A stretch of DNA of 64,000 bases from Priapulus caudatus (lineage: Eukaryota; Priapulida; Priapulimorpha; Priapulimorphida; Priapulidae): positions 231,625 to 295,624 of the forward strand of contig NW_014577620.1 in assembly GCF_000485595.1 (NCBI RefSeq), written 5' to 3'. Under the pieces are notes generated by a model, which saw nothing but the letters and a program-made list of their open reading frames with translations, was not told the DNA's origin and ran no database searches. Position 1 is the first letter of the stretch. Each line of letters starts with the position of its first letter. Shown piece by piece: positions 1-11,780 of the stretch. The translations under genes were made by a program, and so were the position numbers.

Positions 1-125
1 TGAACATAGTATTTTGGCATAGTTAACATGACCCATGACCTTTGACCTCATGACCCAACATATAACCAGTTCTTGACACGCCCCCCACTTCACCTTACAG
101 CAAGGCTTCATAAAAATGGGACGAG
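1..125. repeat. Diverged monomer of a TGACCTTTGACC-bearing tandem repeat
   Basis: This stretch contains TGACCTTTGACC at 36-47 and a later 'ttcataaaaatgggac' stretch. Both have counterparts in the same order in the tandem repeat at 28.3-28.7 kb, so it is probably a single monomer of that family. Confidence 0.4.
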
Positions 126-156
126 CATTTAAAAAATAATAATCATCTGTACATAC

Positions 157-426
157 CAAGTTCAAGTTTCGTGAGATCTGCATGCTTTATCTGGCTAATG
201 TTTGGCAACAGGCCAGAAAGACAAGTGATCTTAAATCCAACAGCCTGATAAGGTCTGCCTCTGCCTCTACATCTGCTTCTGCCTCCATTTTTTCTTGCTT
301 GCGGAAAAGCTCTTGCGAGCTCACCTGCAACTGATTCATTCTGTGTAGCCGATCTCACATGCTGCTGAAGAGCCTGTATATTTCTCTGAACTAAACTCTG
401 AAGTTCTGGCAGTCTTCGATTTCTTC
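157..426 (-). CDS. Internal exon of a HECT-type gene, N-terminal region
   Basis: A 270-base open exon read on the minus strand, bounded by an AG acceptor (426/427) and a GTATGT donor (157/156). The product begins with a leucine/glutamine-rich helix, then a basic arginine-rich stretch ending in an AT-hook-like RGRGRP, then a hydrophobic segment and a LTKLELG end. The order of features and the phase-1 exit match the exon at 4967-5148 of the plus-strand HECT gene, so I read it as the equivalent exon of a paralogue in opposite orientation. The downstream exons would lie left of the window. No catalytic domain is visible here, and the family call rests on that exon resemblance. Confidence 0.5.
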
Positions 427-589
427 CTAAATAAATAGAAAAAAAAGAATTCTGTAGATTTTCATTAGCAATAGGGTTATTTCAATCTTATGAATGTGAT
501 CTTGAAAATGCAATTTAAATTTGTATAATCACCTTGTACTATATTCCTTTGTTGTGAAATTATACATGTGCAATAAAGTGATGATTTAT

Positions 590-1104
590 AATGGTAGTGA
601 GGAGTAGTAGTAGTAGTAGTAGTAGTAGTAGAAGAAGTTGTAGTAGCTAAGTAGTAGTAGTAGTGTAGGAGTAGTATAGTAGTAGTAGTGTAGTAGAGTA
701 GTGTAGTTAAGAATGATAAGTCAGAGTTAGAAGTAGCTATGGTATAAGGGTAGCTATAGTGTATGAAGTACGAAGTTGTTGTAGTAGTAGTATTAGTAGT
801 AGGCACGCAGTAGTAGGCATAGTTAGTATAGTAGTCCAGTAGTAGCTAGTAGTAGCAATAGTACTCGCTTAGTAGTAGTAGTAGTGTAGTAATAGTAGTA
901 GTGTAGTAGTGGCAGTAGGTAAGCAAGCAGTAGTAGTAGTACAGTAGTAGTAAGTAGCGCAGCAGCGCAGGGAGCGCAGGAGGAGCAAGCAGCAGGGAGC
1001 AGAGCAGGAGCAGGAGCAGAGCCAGTGCAGGCTGCAGTAGGCAGATAGCAGTAGCAGTAGTAGTAGTAGCAGAAGCTAGCAGTAGTAGCAGTAGAGTAGT
1101 GAGT
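590..1104. repeat. Degenerate (TAG)n / (AGC)n microsatellite
   Basis: About 500 bases of imperfect GTA/TAG trinucleotide repeat that drifts into AGC-rich repeat near 950-1090. Long apparent reading frames here (Ser/Tyr/Thr runs) are artefacts of the repeat. The same array resumes at 2974, after the 1105-2973 segment. Confidence 0.9.
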
Positions 1105-2973
1105 CAGGGGCTAGATAGCGGGGGGATGGGGGGGATGCATCCCCACCTTATTGACGTGGGGCGGATGGCGTGATACATCATCCCCCCCTACTTTCAGGAG
1201 GAAAATGCGGGATTCAACATTTTCGGGGAGGAGCCCGCCATAGCCCGTAACCCCCGCCAGGTTTCTTACACCCTCTCGAAATCTCTGGCACTGTCGAGCG
1301 TAACAATTTAGCACCCCACTTCAAAAATCGTCCGCGGCGCCTGTAGGTACTGCTACAAAGATTATGATTATGAATAATTTAGTATGGCATAATCAAAGTC
1401 AAATGTTGAGTTATCTGACAGGGGCGTAGATAGCGGGGGATGGGGGTTATATCCCCACACTTATGGAGGTGCGCGTTGGCTTTCATCACCCCCTTACTTT
1501 CAGGAGGAACTGCGGCGAAAAATTTTAATATTTTACAGACATAAATCTTGGAATTTATCTCAAATCGTCATCGCTTGGCATTACTCTCCTAGATGATTAT
1601 TACGAAATGGAAGTTTGAATACTCTACTGTAACAAATGGCTGTAATTCGGTTCAGAATGAACATTATTTTACTGAAAATCAGCGGTTAATTTTGGACGCA
1701 TTCCCCATATACGATTTGTTTGTGTCAAAATTCCACAAATCACGTCCTTCAAATTAATTAAAAAAAGATTATCTCATCTGATTCAAAATTAGAAGTAGAC
1801 CTATGAGAGTTGGGATATGCATTTTTAGGGCGGGTATTGAATTGAATGGGAAATTCAATTTCATCTCACTTTTTTGGGAGGGGGGATGGGATGGGGGTGC
1901 TGGACCTGACCGGAAGTATATTCCGATTTGTATAGGGTGAAAATATGCCTATTTGGTTCAAATCATGGGTGTTTTTCTCATATTCTTTTGCAGTTTAAGG
2001 TCTTCCAGTTCGCAAGTAAAATATACGTTATTCAAAATTTCAAGGGGAGATGCATTCTAGTGCGGCTAGTGGATCAACGGGGGGTCGGGAGCACGGGGGC
2101 GGTCTTAGCCCCTCCCTAGAATTTTTCAGAGGTAAAGGTAATTGTTAGCCCTAGGATAAGTGTTGCACTGGCAACCCCAGTGAAGGCATGTACATGTATA
2201 GCAACAGATTTGGTAGTAGCATGTTAGTCTTTTGGTGTCCCCAAAAAGGTAAAAATACTCAACTCAACAGTGAATGGTATTGTAGGATGTAGTGTGTTTA
2301 ATAGTGACGGCCTCATAGTGCAGGAAAATTGCATCGAAGAGGTGTTACTTTCAACAAAATTCCGGGGAGAGGTGCCCCTGGACCTCTCCTAAAAGGAGGG
2401 AGGACACCCACCTGAAGGAGGAAAAATCTGATTATTTTATGATAAGATGTCCAAAAAAATTGATTGCTTTTAGATGATGAAAACTTTGTAACAAAATCCC
2501 ACACACCCAACCCCCCGTGTGCGCGCTGCGTGCCCATTGAGCTCGCATAATTCGCCCCCGCTAGAATTGACTTCTGGATCCGCCCACTGGTAAATGTGTA
2601 GTGTAGGGGGGGGCGTGCGTGGTTAAAACTCTGGAGATCCAAAGAAAAAAATTACCTCGGAATTCAGCAAAATTGCACTTACAATGGGCAATTATTGTTT
2701 CAATTACCTCAAAAACGACCAGCTGAAGTTTCTTAATTGCTAAAATCAAGAGCTGCGGGCGGCTACCGCCCCCTGGAACACCGGCAAGCTGCCTTCTGCC
2801 CCTGCACCCGCCCAGGCGCCCCTGACGGCGGGCCCCTGGTCCGCACCATTTAAGGGCGTTGCGCAAGGGACATTCGCGGTGTGCGGTACTCGCCACACAG
2901 TCTTCAGTATCATTATGAGGGGAGGGAACAGCGAAAATCATCCTTCCCACAACTGAGGACCTGTCTACGCCTG
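1105..2973. mobile_element. Candidate hAT-type TIR element inside a microsatellite
   Basis: The segment interrupts the TAG array. It starts CAGGGGCTAGATAG and ends with the complement of CAGGCGTAGACAG, which resembles hAT-type CAGGGGCGGA ends. A second CAGGGGCGTAGATAGCGG block lies at 1419, with about 100 bases resembling the first end, so two related elements may be nested. No convincing coding region is seen. The flanks are TAG repeat, so an 8-base target duplication cannot be judged. Confidence 0.4.
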
Positions 2974-3216
2974 GTAGTAGTAGTAAGTAGGTAGTGCAGC
3001 AGTAGCAGTAGTAGCAGTCAGTAGGAGGAAGTAGGAGAGTAGGGTAGTAGTAGTGGAGTAGTAGTGTGGAGTAGGAGCAGTAGTAGCAGTTAGAGGCAGT
3101 AGTAGCAGCAGTAGCTAGTAGAGCTAGCGCAGGAGCAGTCGAGGAGCAGCCAGACAGGGGCAGGAGCGTAGCATGTAGGCAGTACAGTGTAGTAGTAGCG
3201 AGCGGTAGCCAGTAGT
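2974..3216. repeat. Degenerate (TAG)n microsatellite, right part
   Basis: Imperfect GTA/AGC trinucleotide repeat continuing the 590-1104 array and running into an assembly gap at 3217. Confidence 0.9.
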
Positions 3217-3241
3217 NNNNNNNNNNNNNNNNNNNNNNNNN
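3217..3241. other. Assembly gap (25 N)
   Basis: Run of N inside or next to the trinucleotide microsatellite. Confidence 1.
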
Positions 3242-4427
3242 TGCATATGATGGATATTAAAGTGTAGAGGACAAAACTACCAACATTTTAAGGGGTCAAT
3301 TGTCACTGTATGTCCATTCCTTGCAAAATTATTCAATTTTATATTTCCCCTACCCCATAATTAGCATCTGTCGCTCCACCACGAGTGCCCATATACAAGT
3401 GGCAATTTCTACCATTAAGCTGTGAGTCTCGGCTTGCTTCATGGTTTTTTTTTTCATCTATGGGCATAGGCCTTTCAAAAAAATATAGTGAGGATTTGCC
3501 ACCCCAGGTGGTACCAATTGATGAAATTTGGGGGTCTGGCTCATGGACTATGTAGCTCACCACAAAAAAGGACACAAATAAGTGAGTAAGAAGAAGTCAG
3601 TTTTAATTGAGCAACCATCGACGTACATTATAGAAACTATTGCCATCTGTATATCGCAATAATAATTTATAAACCAAAATGAATTTTTTTTTTGACCGTA
3701 GAGGGCGCTATACCCGCTTTGTATCGATGGCGTTTGAAATAAATAGGTTATGCTGCGTTCCGACATGTTCTGTAAAACTTTACTCTAATATAGACGTTTT
3801 AACGGCAGGGTGGAGAGGAAATACCAATTTTGCATTAAAGATATTGTCAATGAAATCTTGTAAAACGAACCAGACGAGTGTGACACCACACTGTTTGTCT
3901 ATATAATATGCTATATAATTGCCAAACCCTACCTAATTTGCATAATATTTTTTTAAATATCAAAACCCCTAGCCCTTATTCATTGACATACCAAAAATGA
4001 ACAAAATCCGTTGAACCTGAACTGACTAATGGCAATTCCCATTTTTGCCAAAAAATTGCCGTGGCTCGAAAGTACGTCGGGGTACGTCGTCGTCGAAAGT
4101 ACGTAAATATGGGAGCATAGCAGTAACAACTATACCCATTTCAAACATGTGGGTGAAACGGTTCCTGAGTTATCGTTGACCGTAGCGAAATGTTGACGGA
4201 CGGACGGACGGACGTACGACGGACGACGACCCATGGCAATAGCTCAGCTTGCCGATGTGAAGGTGAGCTAAAAATGAAACAATACTGAGACGGTGGATGG
4301 TGGCAGGTCCAGAAACAGCTAGACTATTAATGAAGTATGATGACAAACATTCAATGAAAAAGAATGACACAGAACGCCACCATGAACCAATAAGTCTGCA
4401 GTAGACTTACTTGATACCTATTAGATA
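3242..4427. other. No gene recognised; dispersed repeat tail
   Basis: AT-rich and without a supportable coding region. At 4195-4230 there is a short GACG tandem run just after 'gttcctgagttatcg', the look of a dispersed repeat end. Confidence 0.5.
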
Positions 4428-4571
4428 ATGTCCGATAGTGTGGTAGATACTATAAGGTCCGCAGAAGACATAGACAAAGCACAGTACCAGAAATTTGTTG
4501 CGGAGCATATAGTCGGCAGTCCAACCCCAGGAAATATGCTTCAAAAAACTTTTGATGGCATTTTTTGTTAA
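4428..4571 (+). CDS. Possible upstream exon of the HECT gene (47-codon ORF)
   Basis: ATG at 4428 opens 47 codons to TAA at 4569. The product looks protein-like: an acidic, helix-prone start, then a Q-Y-Q-K-F segment, then LQKTFDGIF. It lies just upstream of the first clear HECT-gene exon on the same strand. I could not find a donor that joins to 4967 in the right phase, so the link is unproven. Confidence 0.25.
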   Translation: MSDSVVDTIRSAEDIDKAQYQKFVAEHIVGSPTPGNMLQKTFDGIFC

Positions 4572-4762
4572 AAGCTGGCAACCAGGCTAGAAAGTATCAC
4601 TATGATCCAGGCTTTCAGAATCACCCGGTTGCCAAAATGGCATTTGACCTTGAAGGTCAAATTGGGGGGTCAAAAGGTCAAATGAGGTCAAATTTTTTAT
4701 ATTTTTTATTTTGTCTTGTACTTTCATATAACATTGATTTTTTAATCGAATATAGGGTGCAC

Positions 4763-4889
4763 CTGCATTATCCCCTACCATGCAGATGAACACCTTGATT
4801 TCCATTCAAATACATAAGTTGGTCAAGGGTTATGGTTAGGGTTAGGGTACTTTTTTGTGTCTTACTACTCGTGGTAGGGGATAATGCAG
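4763..4889. repeat. Inverted repeat with perfect 18-bp arms
   Basis: CTGCATTATCCCCTACCA at 4763-4780 is repeated in reverse complement at 4872-4889. The loop contains three TTAGGG-like units (about 4830-4850). It may be a small fold-back element. It lies just upstream of the exon at 4967. Confidence 0.6.
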
Positions 4890-4966
4890 TTGTTCCCAAA
4901 TCCCCTTTATTTACAATTCTGAAAATGGCCCAATATTATTAATGTTATCCATTTAATTTTTTACAG

Positions 4967-7900
4967 GTTCCAGCAAAATAGGACTGGTAGTGCAGTACCC
5001 ACAACTGGTAGACGGCATAGTGTGAAGAAAAATGCTCGTGGACGACCAGTAAAAATGTACACTTTGAAAGTGACTGTGTTGAATGTAGACTATACAAAGA
5101 GACCGTCCTCGTGGAAGGTGCTGAAGTTGCTTGATAGTGTAGGCTTGGGTAAGAAAAACAGAAAGAACTGTGCAGTGTCGTGAATCCAGACCCTGTTCAT
5201 TCTTATGGTTCTTGGTATTCATACATTAACCTATATAATACTTGAAAAGTGGCCATAAAAAGTGTAACTCCGCTTTTTACTTGAAAGGTTCTTAATTCTT
5301 CATCACATATATCAGACTTTTTTTTTATTTGACCTAGTTTTAAACCATTTTCTAGGTCAAATGATGTAAAATCTGGCGATTGTTGAAAAGGGCAGTCAGT
5401 AGGTTTCTGTACTATTTGACCAAGATGGTTGAAACTTTGTGGGCATGTAATGTATCTGGGCAAGAGTAACTTAAAATCTTGCCCAAAATGAATGCAATCT
5501 GTTTCAATCAAAGGTTTGCCACCAGGGCCAGGCCCAGGGGGCTTTTTGTGAAAAAAGTGGAACATTTCCATAAGTTCAATTCCATTTGAATTAGGACGCT
5601 CAATTGTTTACGGAAGGTTCTTTAATGACTCTTCATCACGTATGTGACTTTTTAAATTTGTTCTAGTTTTAACCATTTACTTTGACTTTGTTTCTGCAGG
5701 AAATCTCGGTAAACTGCTGGTGCCATCAAATCTGATTGAACCGGAGTTTGTTCAATTTCTGGAGCGGAAATGTCCAGCTTTGAGTGGAAGGGGCCCCCTG
5801 ACCTTTAAGCAGGCCAAAGTCAAAGGGGATTTGTTAGACATTGATTGCCGGAAGACACCAATGGACTTGAAGAAATTGCTCGGAAAGTCCACGCTGTATG
5901 TTGTACCAGCAGTCATGATAGTCATGGTAAGGATATTAGCTATTTAACATTCTAAAAATAAAAAATATATTATTAGATTCACAAAATTCATCCAAACATT
6001 CCAAAGCTGACGTGATTGCGGAACCAGTGTGCAGGGCTGCCTTCATTATTATTCATAGCTGATAGTTTACATAGCGCTAGTGCATTTATGTCATGTAGGC
6101 CTATGTGCTCTACACTATAGTGCTAAGCTATTACTGCTACCATCAACAAATAGACTTTTCCTACAGAGCACTCATCATTGGCTGGGAGTCTGGAGTGGGA
6201 TTTATGAAAAGTGGGATCAATACAGAATTTTAGCACCCAAAAACAAAATTAGATGCTGATTGGTGAAGACCGTTACAAATTGGTTGAAAACAATGCCTTG
6301 CGTTTTTACAATGTATTTTTACAAGATTTTTTTATTCTAGCCCCAACAGCAAAATCAACGAGAAGTGAGTGCTGCAGAGGGAAGAGTAAGTAAATAAAGT
6401 TTTTCAAATTTTCTATTTGGTTCCCACACATGCAATATACGAAGCATCACATTCCAGGAGTTGGATTACATGAGGATCAGTACACCTGTTATTTTTTACT
6501 GTAACTTTGGCACACTAACCCTGCAAGTTATGTTAGATTTGTGCCAGGTGGTTAAATGTAAAAAGATTAAGAGTGGTTAATTGTGTTTGCTTTATTATGA
6601 GCAGCAAGTCCCAGGTTCTAGTCGAGGCCAGGCCATTTGTGATTTAACTGTCCATCACATGCATTATGCCTTGTGTCACTGGCAACTATAAGAGCTTTGA
6701 GGCCTTCTTTTGAAGACCATGTCAGTGCACTGTCAATTGTAAGTTCAGTTAATGTAATCTATTGTTGCCTTCACTTTCAGGCACCTTCTTCTTCACACTC
6801 ACAGGCCACAGAACCATATCGTCCTATAAATAACCAACAAACAGCTGCTGCTACACATGTGATTGTGAGTATACAATATGCTATGTGATTGCAATTTTGT
6901 TCTGCAATCTGGTCATTCTGAGCATTTAAAAAGTGTCTAGGACAATTTGACCCTGGACAACCCCCTCCCTCCCCCCCGCCCCAATTTATGTTTATTCTAG
7001 CCCCAACAACAAAATCAAGAAGTGAGTAATCCAAGACCATGGGCGATATTGGGCTAAATTCCCCTATGGTGCTCTTTATCTCCTGGTGTCCGGACACAGA
7101 CCCTCAAGAGGTAAGTCAGTGTTTGTTTTTAGTAGTTTATATGTTTTATGTATTAGAAATTTGGGATACTTGTTTTGGCAGACGCTTCAAAAATTTGAAA
7201 GTTGATTGATTTGCCAGTGCCTGACACAATCCCTTCTGAGAGTGTTTAAGCCTGCTATACTGCATTTCCTTTTGTCATGTCATGCCTACCTCCTGACCAA
7301 CTTGCCTAACAACAGTCACACCTATCTCCTTTCCAAATACAAACCGGACACTGTGCAATATTACAGAATTCTAATTTTATTTTAGGATGAGGAATCTGAT
7401 TCTAACTTTACACCAGCTGGGACCCCTACAGTAAGTAGTCCTTAGTCATGCAAATAACTATTTTTATGAATAATTCTTTGCCCAATTTCAGTATTCACTT
7501 GCGTTGTTACGCAGTTTGTGTCCCTTTATACTATGTTGGTCGAAAGTGTTTCTTTTTGTTGGGCTATATTGATGTATAAGGCATTGTTCAAGCATGTAGG
7601 CATATTAAGCTGATTCAATGTCAATTATTCTATTTAGATATTATTTCGTCGACCCAATCATATTGCTGCTACCCAGGCCAGAACTACAATTGCTGAAGTA
7701 GCTGGGGAGTTGATGGCAAGTACCACTTTGCTTTCCTAATAAATACTCACATGCTTTGGGGTTGCAACAAGGCATGACGAAAAATGTTTGATACATATAT
7801 ATTCTTCTCTGAATCAATGTACATGTTCCACATAAATGAAGGATGCTAAGTTTTCCAGGATAGAATATTCTCTGGAGAAAGACCTTCTATTGATAGCTCA

Positions 7901-10900
7901 TTCATGGACTCTAGCTTATTCTAGAGAGCTATTGAATCATGACAGTTGATGTACCAGTATATCTACATTACATTTGTGTACATTGCAATTTCAGAGTCAA
8001 CCAGTTAATGCAGCCCAACTAGATCCCCGTCCTGAAACAGTAAGTGTGTTTTTTGTCTCAAACGATTGTACATGTTCCACATAAATGAAGGATGCTAAGT
8101 TTTCCAGGATATAATATTATCTGGAGAAAGACCTTCTATTGATAGCTCATTCATGGACTCTAGCTTATTCTAGAGAGACTATTCTATGCGCTTCACACCA
8201 TTACCCCCAGCAACTGGTTGTTCTGACTGTTCTTTCTGTATCCGACTCAAACTCCCTGGGGAGCATACAGCCGAGCTGCTCATTCAGCGCTACAGGCTAG
8301 CTACACAACCACACATACCACCGCCAGGTACCCCTTTTACACCTGGGTGAGGTGAGGCAATTGCCCAAAGTCTCACGCCGACGACGGGATTCGAACCCAG
8401 GACCTTCTGATCGCACTTCAGAGACCCAAACCATTACACCACCGTGGCTCCACATTACATTTGAACATTGTTTAATGTTTAATGATCTCTAGATCAATTT
8501 AGTAAGGGCGTATTCCCCAGATGTAAAAAACGAAATCATTTTATCTTGATTATTTCTTTTCTTGTACATAACATCACGAAAGATTTTTGACTTACATGTA
8601 TTTTACTTGTGTAGGTTGATGACAGTGGTGATGACTTTGTCAGTTTGCCAGTTATGCAGGTATGTTCACATGGTTTTCCTCATAAATGATACTCTTGTCA
8701 ATATGTCAAGTGACTCTTGTACATGTACTTGTACACATTTTTTCCTGTCCAATTGGCCTTTATCAGGGTGTTCTATTTACTTTTCCTACAGTATTCCCTT
8801 GAAATGCTGAGGCTGGTGTAAAATGTTATTTAAATGATCGCCCTGTGACCTTTGACTATGCTTTACATGTGGTTAATCTATTTTTGTATAGAGACGTCCT
8901 CGACGACGAGGGAATGTGCCTAGGAATCTTGCTTCCACTTCACAAGATTCGCCTGAGGTATTTTCAATAAAGAGTAAATCACCCAAATTATGATGTCACA
9001 TAGAGAACACCTGTCCTCTTCTCTACTTGAAGAGCAGTTAAAACAAAGGCTGTCAAGATGACTTTTATGCACACAAAAAGTAAAATCTCTGCAAGTAGGG
9101 CAATGGTCTAACTGTGGATCAACATTTTATGACAATTCCACAAATAGAACATCCCATGCTGCGTCACAACTCAGAACAAAGGAATAGTGTTTCAACTGCT
9201 CTTCATGTAGCCCGACTGCAAGATGTTCTCTGTGTGACGTCATAATTTGGGAGATTCGGAGGGCTGCTCTGGCCAATCTGTTGGGTCAAATGAAAAAAGA
9301 ATGGCACCAGTTTAATAATAGTCTGTAATAAATAGATGTGCCCTAAAATGAAAGAAAAATGAATTTTTTAAAATTAGTTGTCAGTTCCCCTTTAAAGGGG
9401 CACTAATTGTATCACACTATTGTTTTACAATGATGACGATAATGTTTTATGATCTTGTTTTACAACTTGTAAGGTGCAACGATTATATCTATGAGTTGTG
9501 CCATACAAATACCGTTTAGTTATTATTATTATTATTATTATTATCTTCAAATGGGCCTTATTTAACGACCTGAGGCCGATACAAAGCTGTCATTTAAAGT
9601 CATATCAGCTGTAGTAGTCTGATTTCATTCAGTAATTTCGTGACTGCTCGCCAATGTTTTGTGTAGTTTGTTTTCACCCATCACAATAATTAACCATCAA
9701 CTCTCTTGATTACAGAGCCCTAGGTCTCCAACCCCACCACCTCCATATACACCAGCACCCCAACAACACGCTGAACCATTGATGCTTGCACCACCCTTGC
9801 CAGAAATTAGTATTGATGGAGATTGGTACTGGCGTGTATCATTGTGCCCCTCAATTATTATTTAAACTTGCAGTTTATTATGTCACCAGTCTATTAATGT
9901 TGTCCCAACAGATGTAACCCTGACATGACGTAGCATCAGATGATGAATATTAATTACTTATTATTTGCTATGAAAAATACTTTGTAGACAACATCATGAG
10001 GATATTCTTTATTCATGATTTCAGGATCATTCACGTGAGAAGGCCCTTCATTGTGGAGGATATGCTGAAGGTTTTCCGGAATAATGTCACTGGAATGGTA
10101 AAAGTGGATATTGCCGGGGAGAATGCTGTGGACTCGGGAGGAGTTTTCAGGGATGTGCTTTCCGAGTTCTGGGAGAAGTGCTTCCAGAAACATTTTGAAG
10201 GAGAAGATGAATGCGTTCTTGTGCCTTCCCCTCAGTTGTCTCCTGATGACTTCAGCACCATCGGAAAAATACTACTTGTTGGATATGAGCAACAAGGTTT
10301 TTTTCCAATTCGTTTTTCAAGAGTTCTATTGATTTGTGCCATGTTCAGCAGAGATTTGGTCAGTAATGATTTGCTGCTAGAGTCATTTTTTAGAACTCTC
10401 TCTAATTTTGAGAGGGACTCCTTGGAGAATGCGTTGTTGCTCGTGAACCTAGAGGGAGATATCCTCGATGATATCATTGACATTCTCTCCAGGTTCAGGG
10501 TAACAACCATTCCCAAGTGTAGAGAGAGTCTTCGCCTTTGTTTGGTGCGTGTCGCTGAGATACAGCTCATTGAGAACCACGCCTTCAGTTTGCAGCAGAT
10601 GCTTCCACATATGGAAAAACTGAAATTATTCAGTGATTTCCAAACAGTGAGTGCCATTTTAGCACTGTACATTAGGCTAAAGCCTACAGGAAGAAAAGTC
10701 ACCAATATATTGAAGGCAGCTCCCAAGAATGTTACTGAGCAGAGGGTTCTTGACTTTTTAAAGAGGTTTATCAGAAGCATGTCAGACGATTTGCTGACTG
10801 CTTTTTTGCGTTATTGCACTGGTAGCAATGTTCTGCATGTTGACGCCATAGAGGTCAGTTTTGTCCATCTAAGTGGGCTTGGGCGACGTTTTGTGGCCCA

Positions 10901-11012
10901 CACATGTGGTGCTCTGTTAGAAGTGCCAGTCTCCTATTCATCATTTAATGAATTTGCAGGAGAATTCCGAACTCAGTTGTTAGGTGGCCAGTGGGACATG
11001 CAGATTTTGTAA
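4967..11012 (+). CDS. HECT-domain E3 ubiquitin ligase-like gene, multi-exon, apparently intact
   Basis: HECT ligases carry ubiquitin as a thioester on a cysteine near the C-terminus. Exons by AG/GT borders and phase: 4967-5148, 5700-5926, 6341-6385 (or -6364), 6781-6864, 7001-7021, 7386-7430, 7638-7715 (GC donor), 7995-8039, 8615-8659, 8892-8957, 9716-9825, 10025-11012, giving about 640 residues. The first two exons encode an RGRP AT-hook-like motif and a compact domain (GPLTFKQAKVKG). The short exons encode a Pro/Gln/Ser-rich acidic linker. The last exon carries the HECT lobe with catalytic Cys at 10905-10907 (AHTCGALLEVP), then TAA. Every join keeps frame; the last linker donor (GTACTG) is weak but is the only nearby GT in phase. 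The first exon is preceded by two bases from an unfound exon. It resembles G2E3-like HECT genes amplified in aquatic animals; cellular substrate unknown. Confidence 0.8.
7821..8176. repeat. Direct duplication of about 110 bp flanking a linker exon
   Basis: About 110 bases beginning 'tacatgttccacataaatg' at roughly 7821-7930 recur with few changes at roughly 8067-8176. Linker exon 7995-8039 lies between the copies. The second copy is interrupted by the SINE. Confidence 0.75.
8177..8453 (-). mobile_element. tRNA-derived SINE
   Basis: Read on the minus strand from 8453, the head has a tRNA A-box-like segment (TGGTGTAATGGTTT) and, about 40 bases later, a perfect B box GGTTCGAATCC. A conserved-looking body follows (ACCCAGGTGTAAAAGGGG) and a tail near 'gtgtgaagcgcatagaatag'. 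This is a pol III promoter layout. It sits in an intron of the HECT gene within the duplicated block. The cloverleaf is not intact, so it is not a tRNA gene. Confidence 0.75.
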
Positions 11013-11120
11013 TTGTAGACGTCCATATATCATATTTTACTAGGTCAAATGGTGTGCCAATTGTTGAAAAGAGCGACAGGTTTCTGTACTAATTGGCTTG
11101 AAACATGGTGTGGGCATGTA

Positions 11121-11449
11121 AAGGCCTTAATACACTGAATGACAAATGTTGAAATGTGTCGTCACAATAGTTTATTCGATAAAGACTTGGATCACTGTTA
11201 ATGGTTGAAAATGTTCAAATAAGCAAATGAAGTTTACTTTCAAGTCAATTCAACATGTTCCTAGGTCACTTCTCTTAAGATTTGATGGCGAAGAAAAGTT
11301 TAGTTTGAACAAAGCTTTGAATGATTATGGTGGAATGTGATTTCGTTCAATTTCCTCAACATTAGCAACACTCTCATGGCCCAAGTCTTATTGAACGAAC
11401 TGTTGTGACTACACATTTCAACATTTGTCATTCAGTGTATGAAGGCCTT
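11121..11449. mobile_element. Palindromic MITE with TA target duplication
   Basis: The 329-bp element has inverted ends of about 60 bases starting AAGGCCTT and running through ACACTGAATGACAAATGTTG. TA flanks both sides (11119-11120, 11450-11451), as for Tc1/mariner-like MITEs. The host sequence 11036-11120 resembles 5350-5445, where no such element is present. No coding capacity. Confidence 0.75.
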
Positions 11450-11780
11450 TAGGGTAACTTGCACACCAAAAATGGAAGAGAAATGTGACTACTAAAGTAG
11501 TTTCATCCAACGTTTCCTGTTGATTTAAACTGGTGCTGTTTAGGCCCAAAAAAGGAATTTGTTTCTGGTTTCATGGTCCACTGAAAATCTATGTGGTGAT
11601 GCGTTTTGTTTTTCTTATTTATGGAGATCTCCAAAAAGGGAAAAGTCCACATTGCCAACTTCATCCTCATCAATCATGTTTCATGACCAACTTGTTTATA
11701 CTAGGTTATAACAAGTGCCCAGCTAATGCCACCAAAGCATATAATATTATGATATTAAGGTCATATTATTTGGTCAGCAA

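Noticed and set aside
477-806. Ser/Tyr/Thr-rich 109-codon minus-strand ORF
   Set aside because: It is a translation of the TAG microsatellite.
2561-2950. 129-codon Gly/Arg-rich minus-strand ORF
   Set aside because: Lies in the GC-rich body of the TIR element with no recognisable domain; overlaps another ORF in a different frame.
4428-5148. Joining the 47-codon ORF to the HECT exon as a certain first exon
   Set aside because: No GT donor gives the phase needed; kept only as a low-confidence feature.
5203-5571. 122-codon minus-strand ORF
   Set aside because: Part of it is a dispersed repeat also seen at 11036-11120; no domain recognised.
8390-8453. tRNA gene on the minus strand
   Set aside because: A- and B-box-like motifs are present but no intact cloverleaf can be drawn and a SINE body follows.
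10232-10780. 182-codon minus-strand ORF
   Set aside because: Antisense shadow of the HECT exon, whose sense translation has a recognised domain and catalytic Cys.
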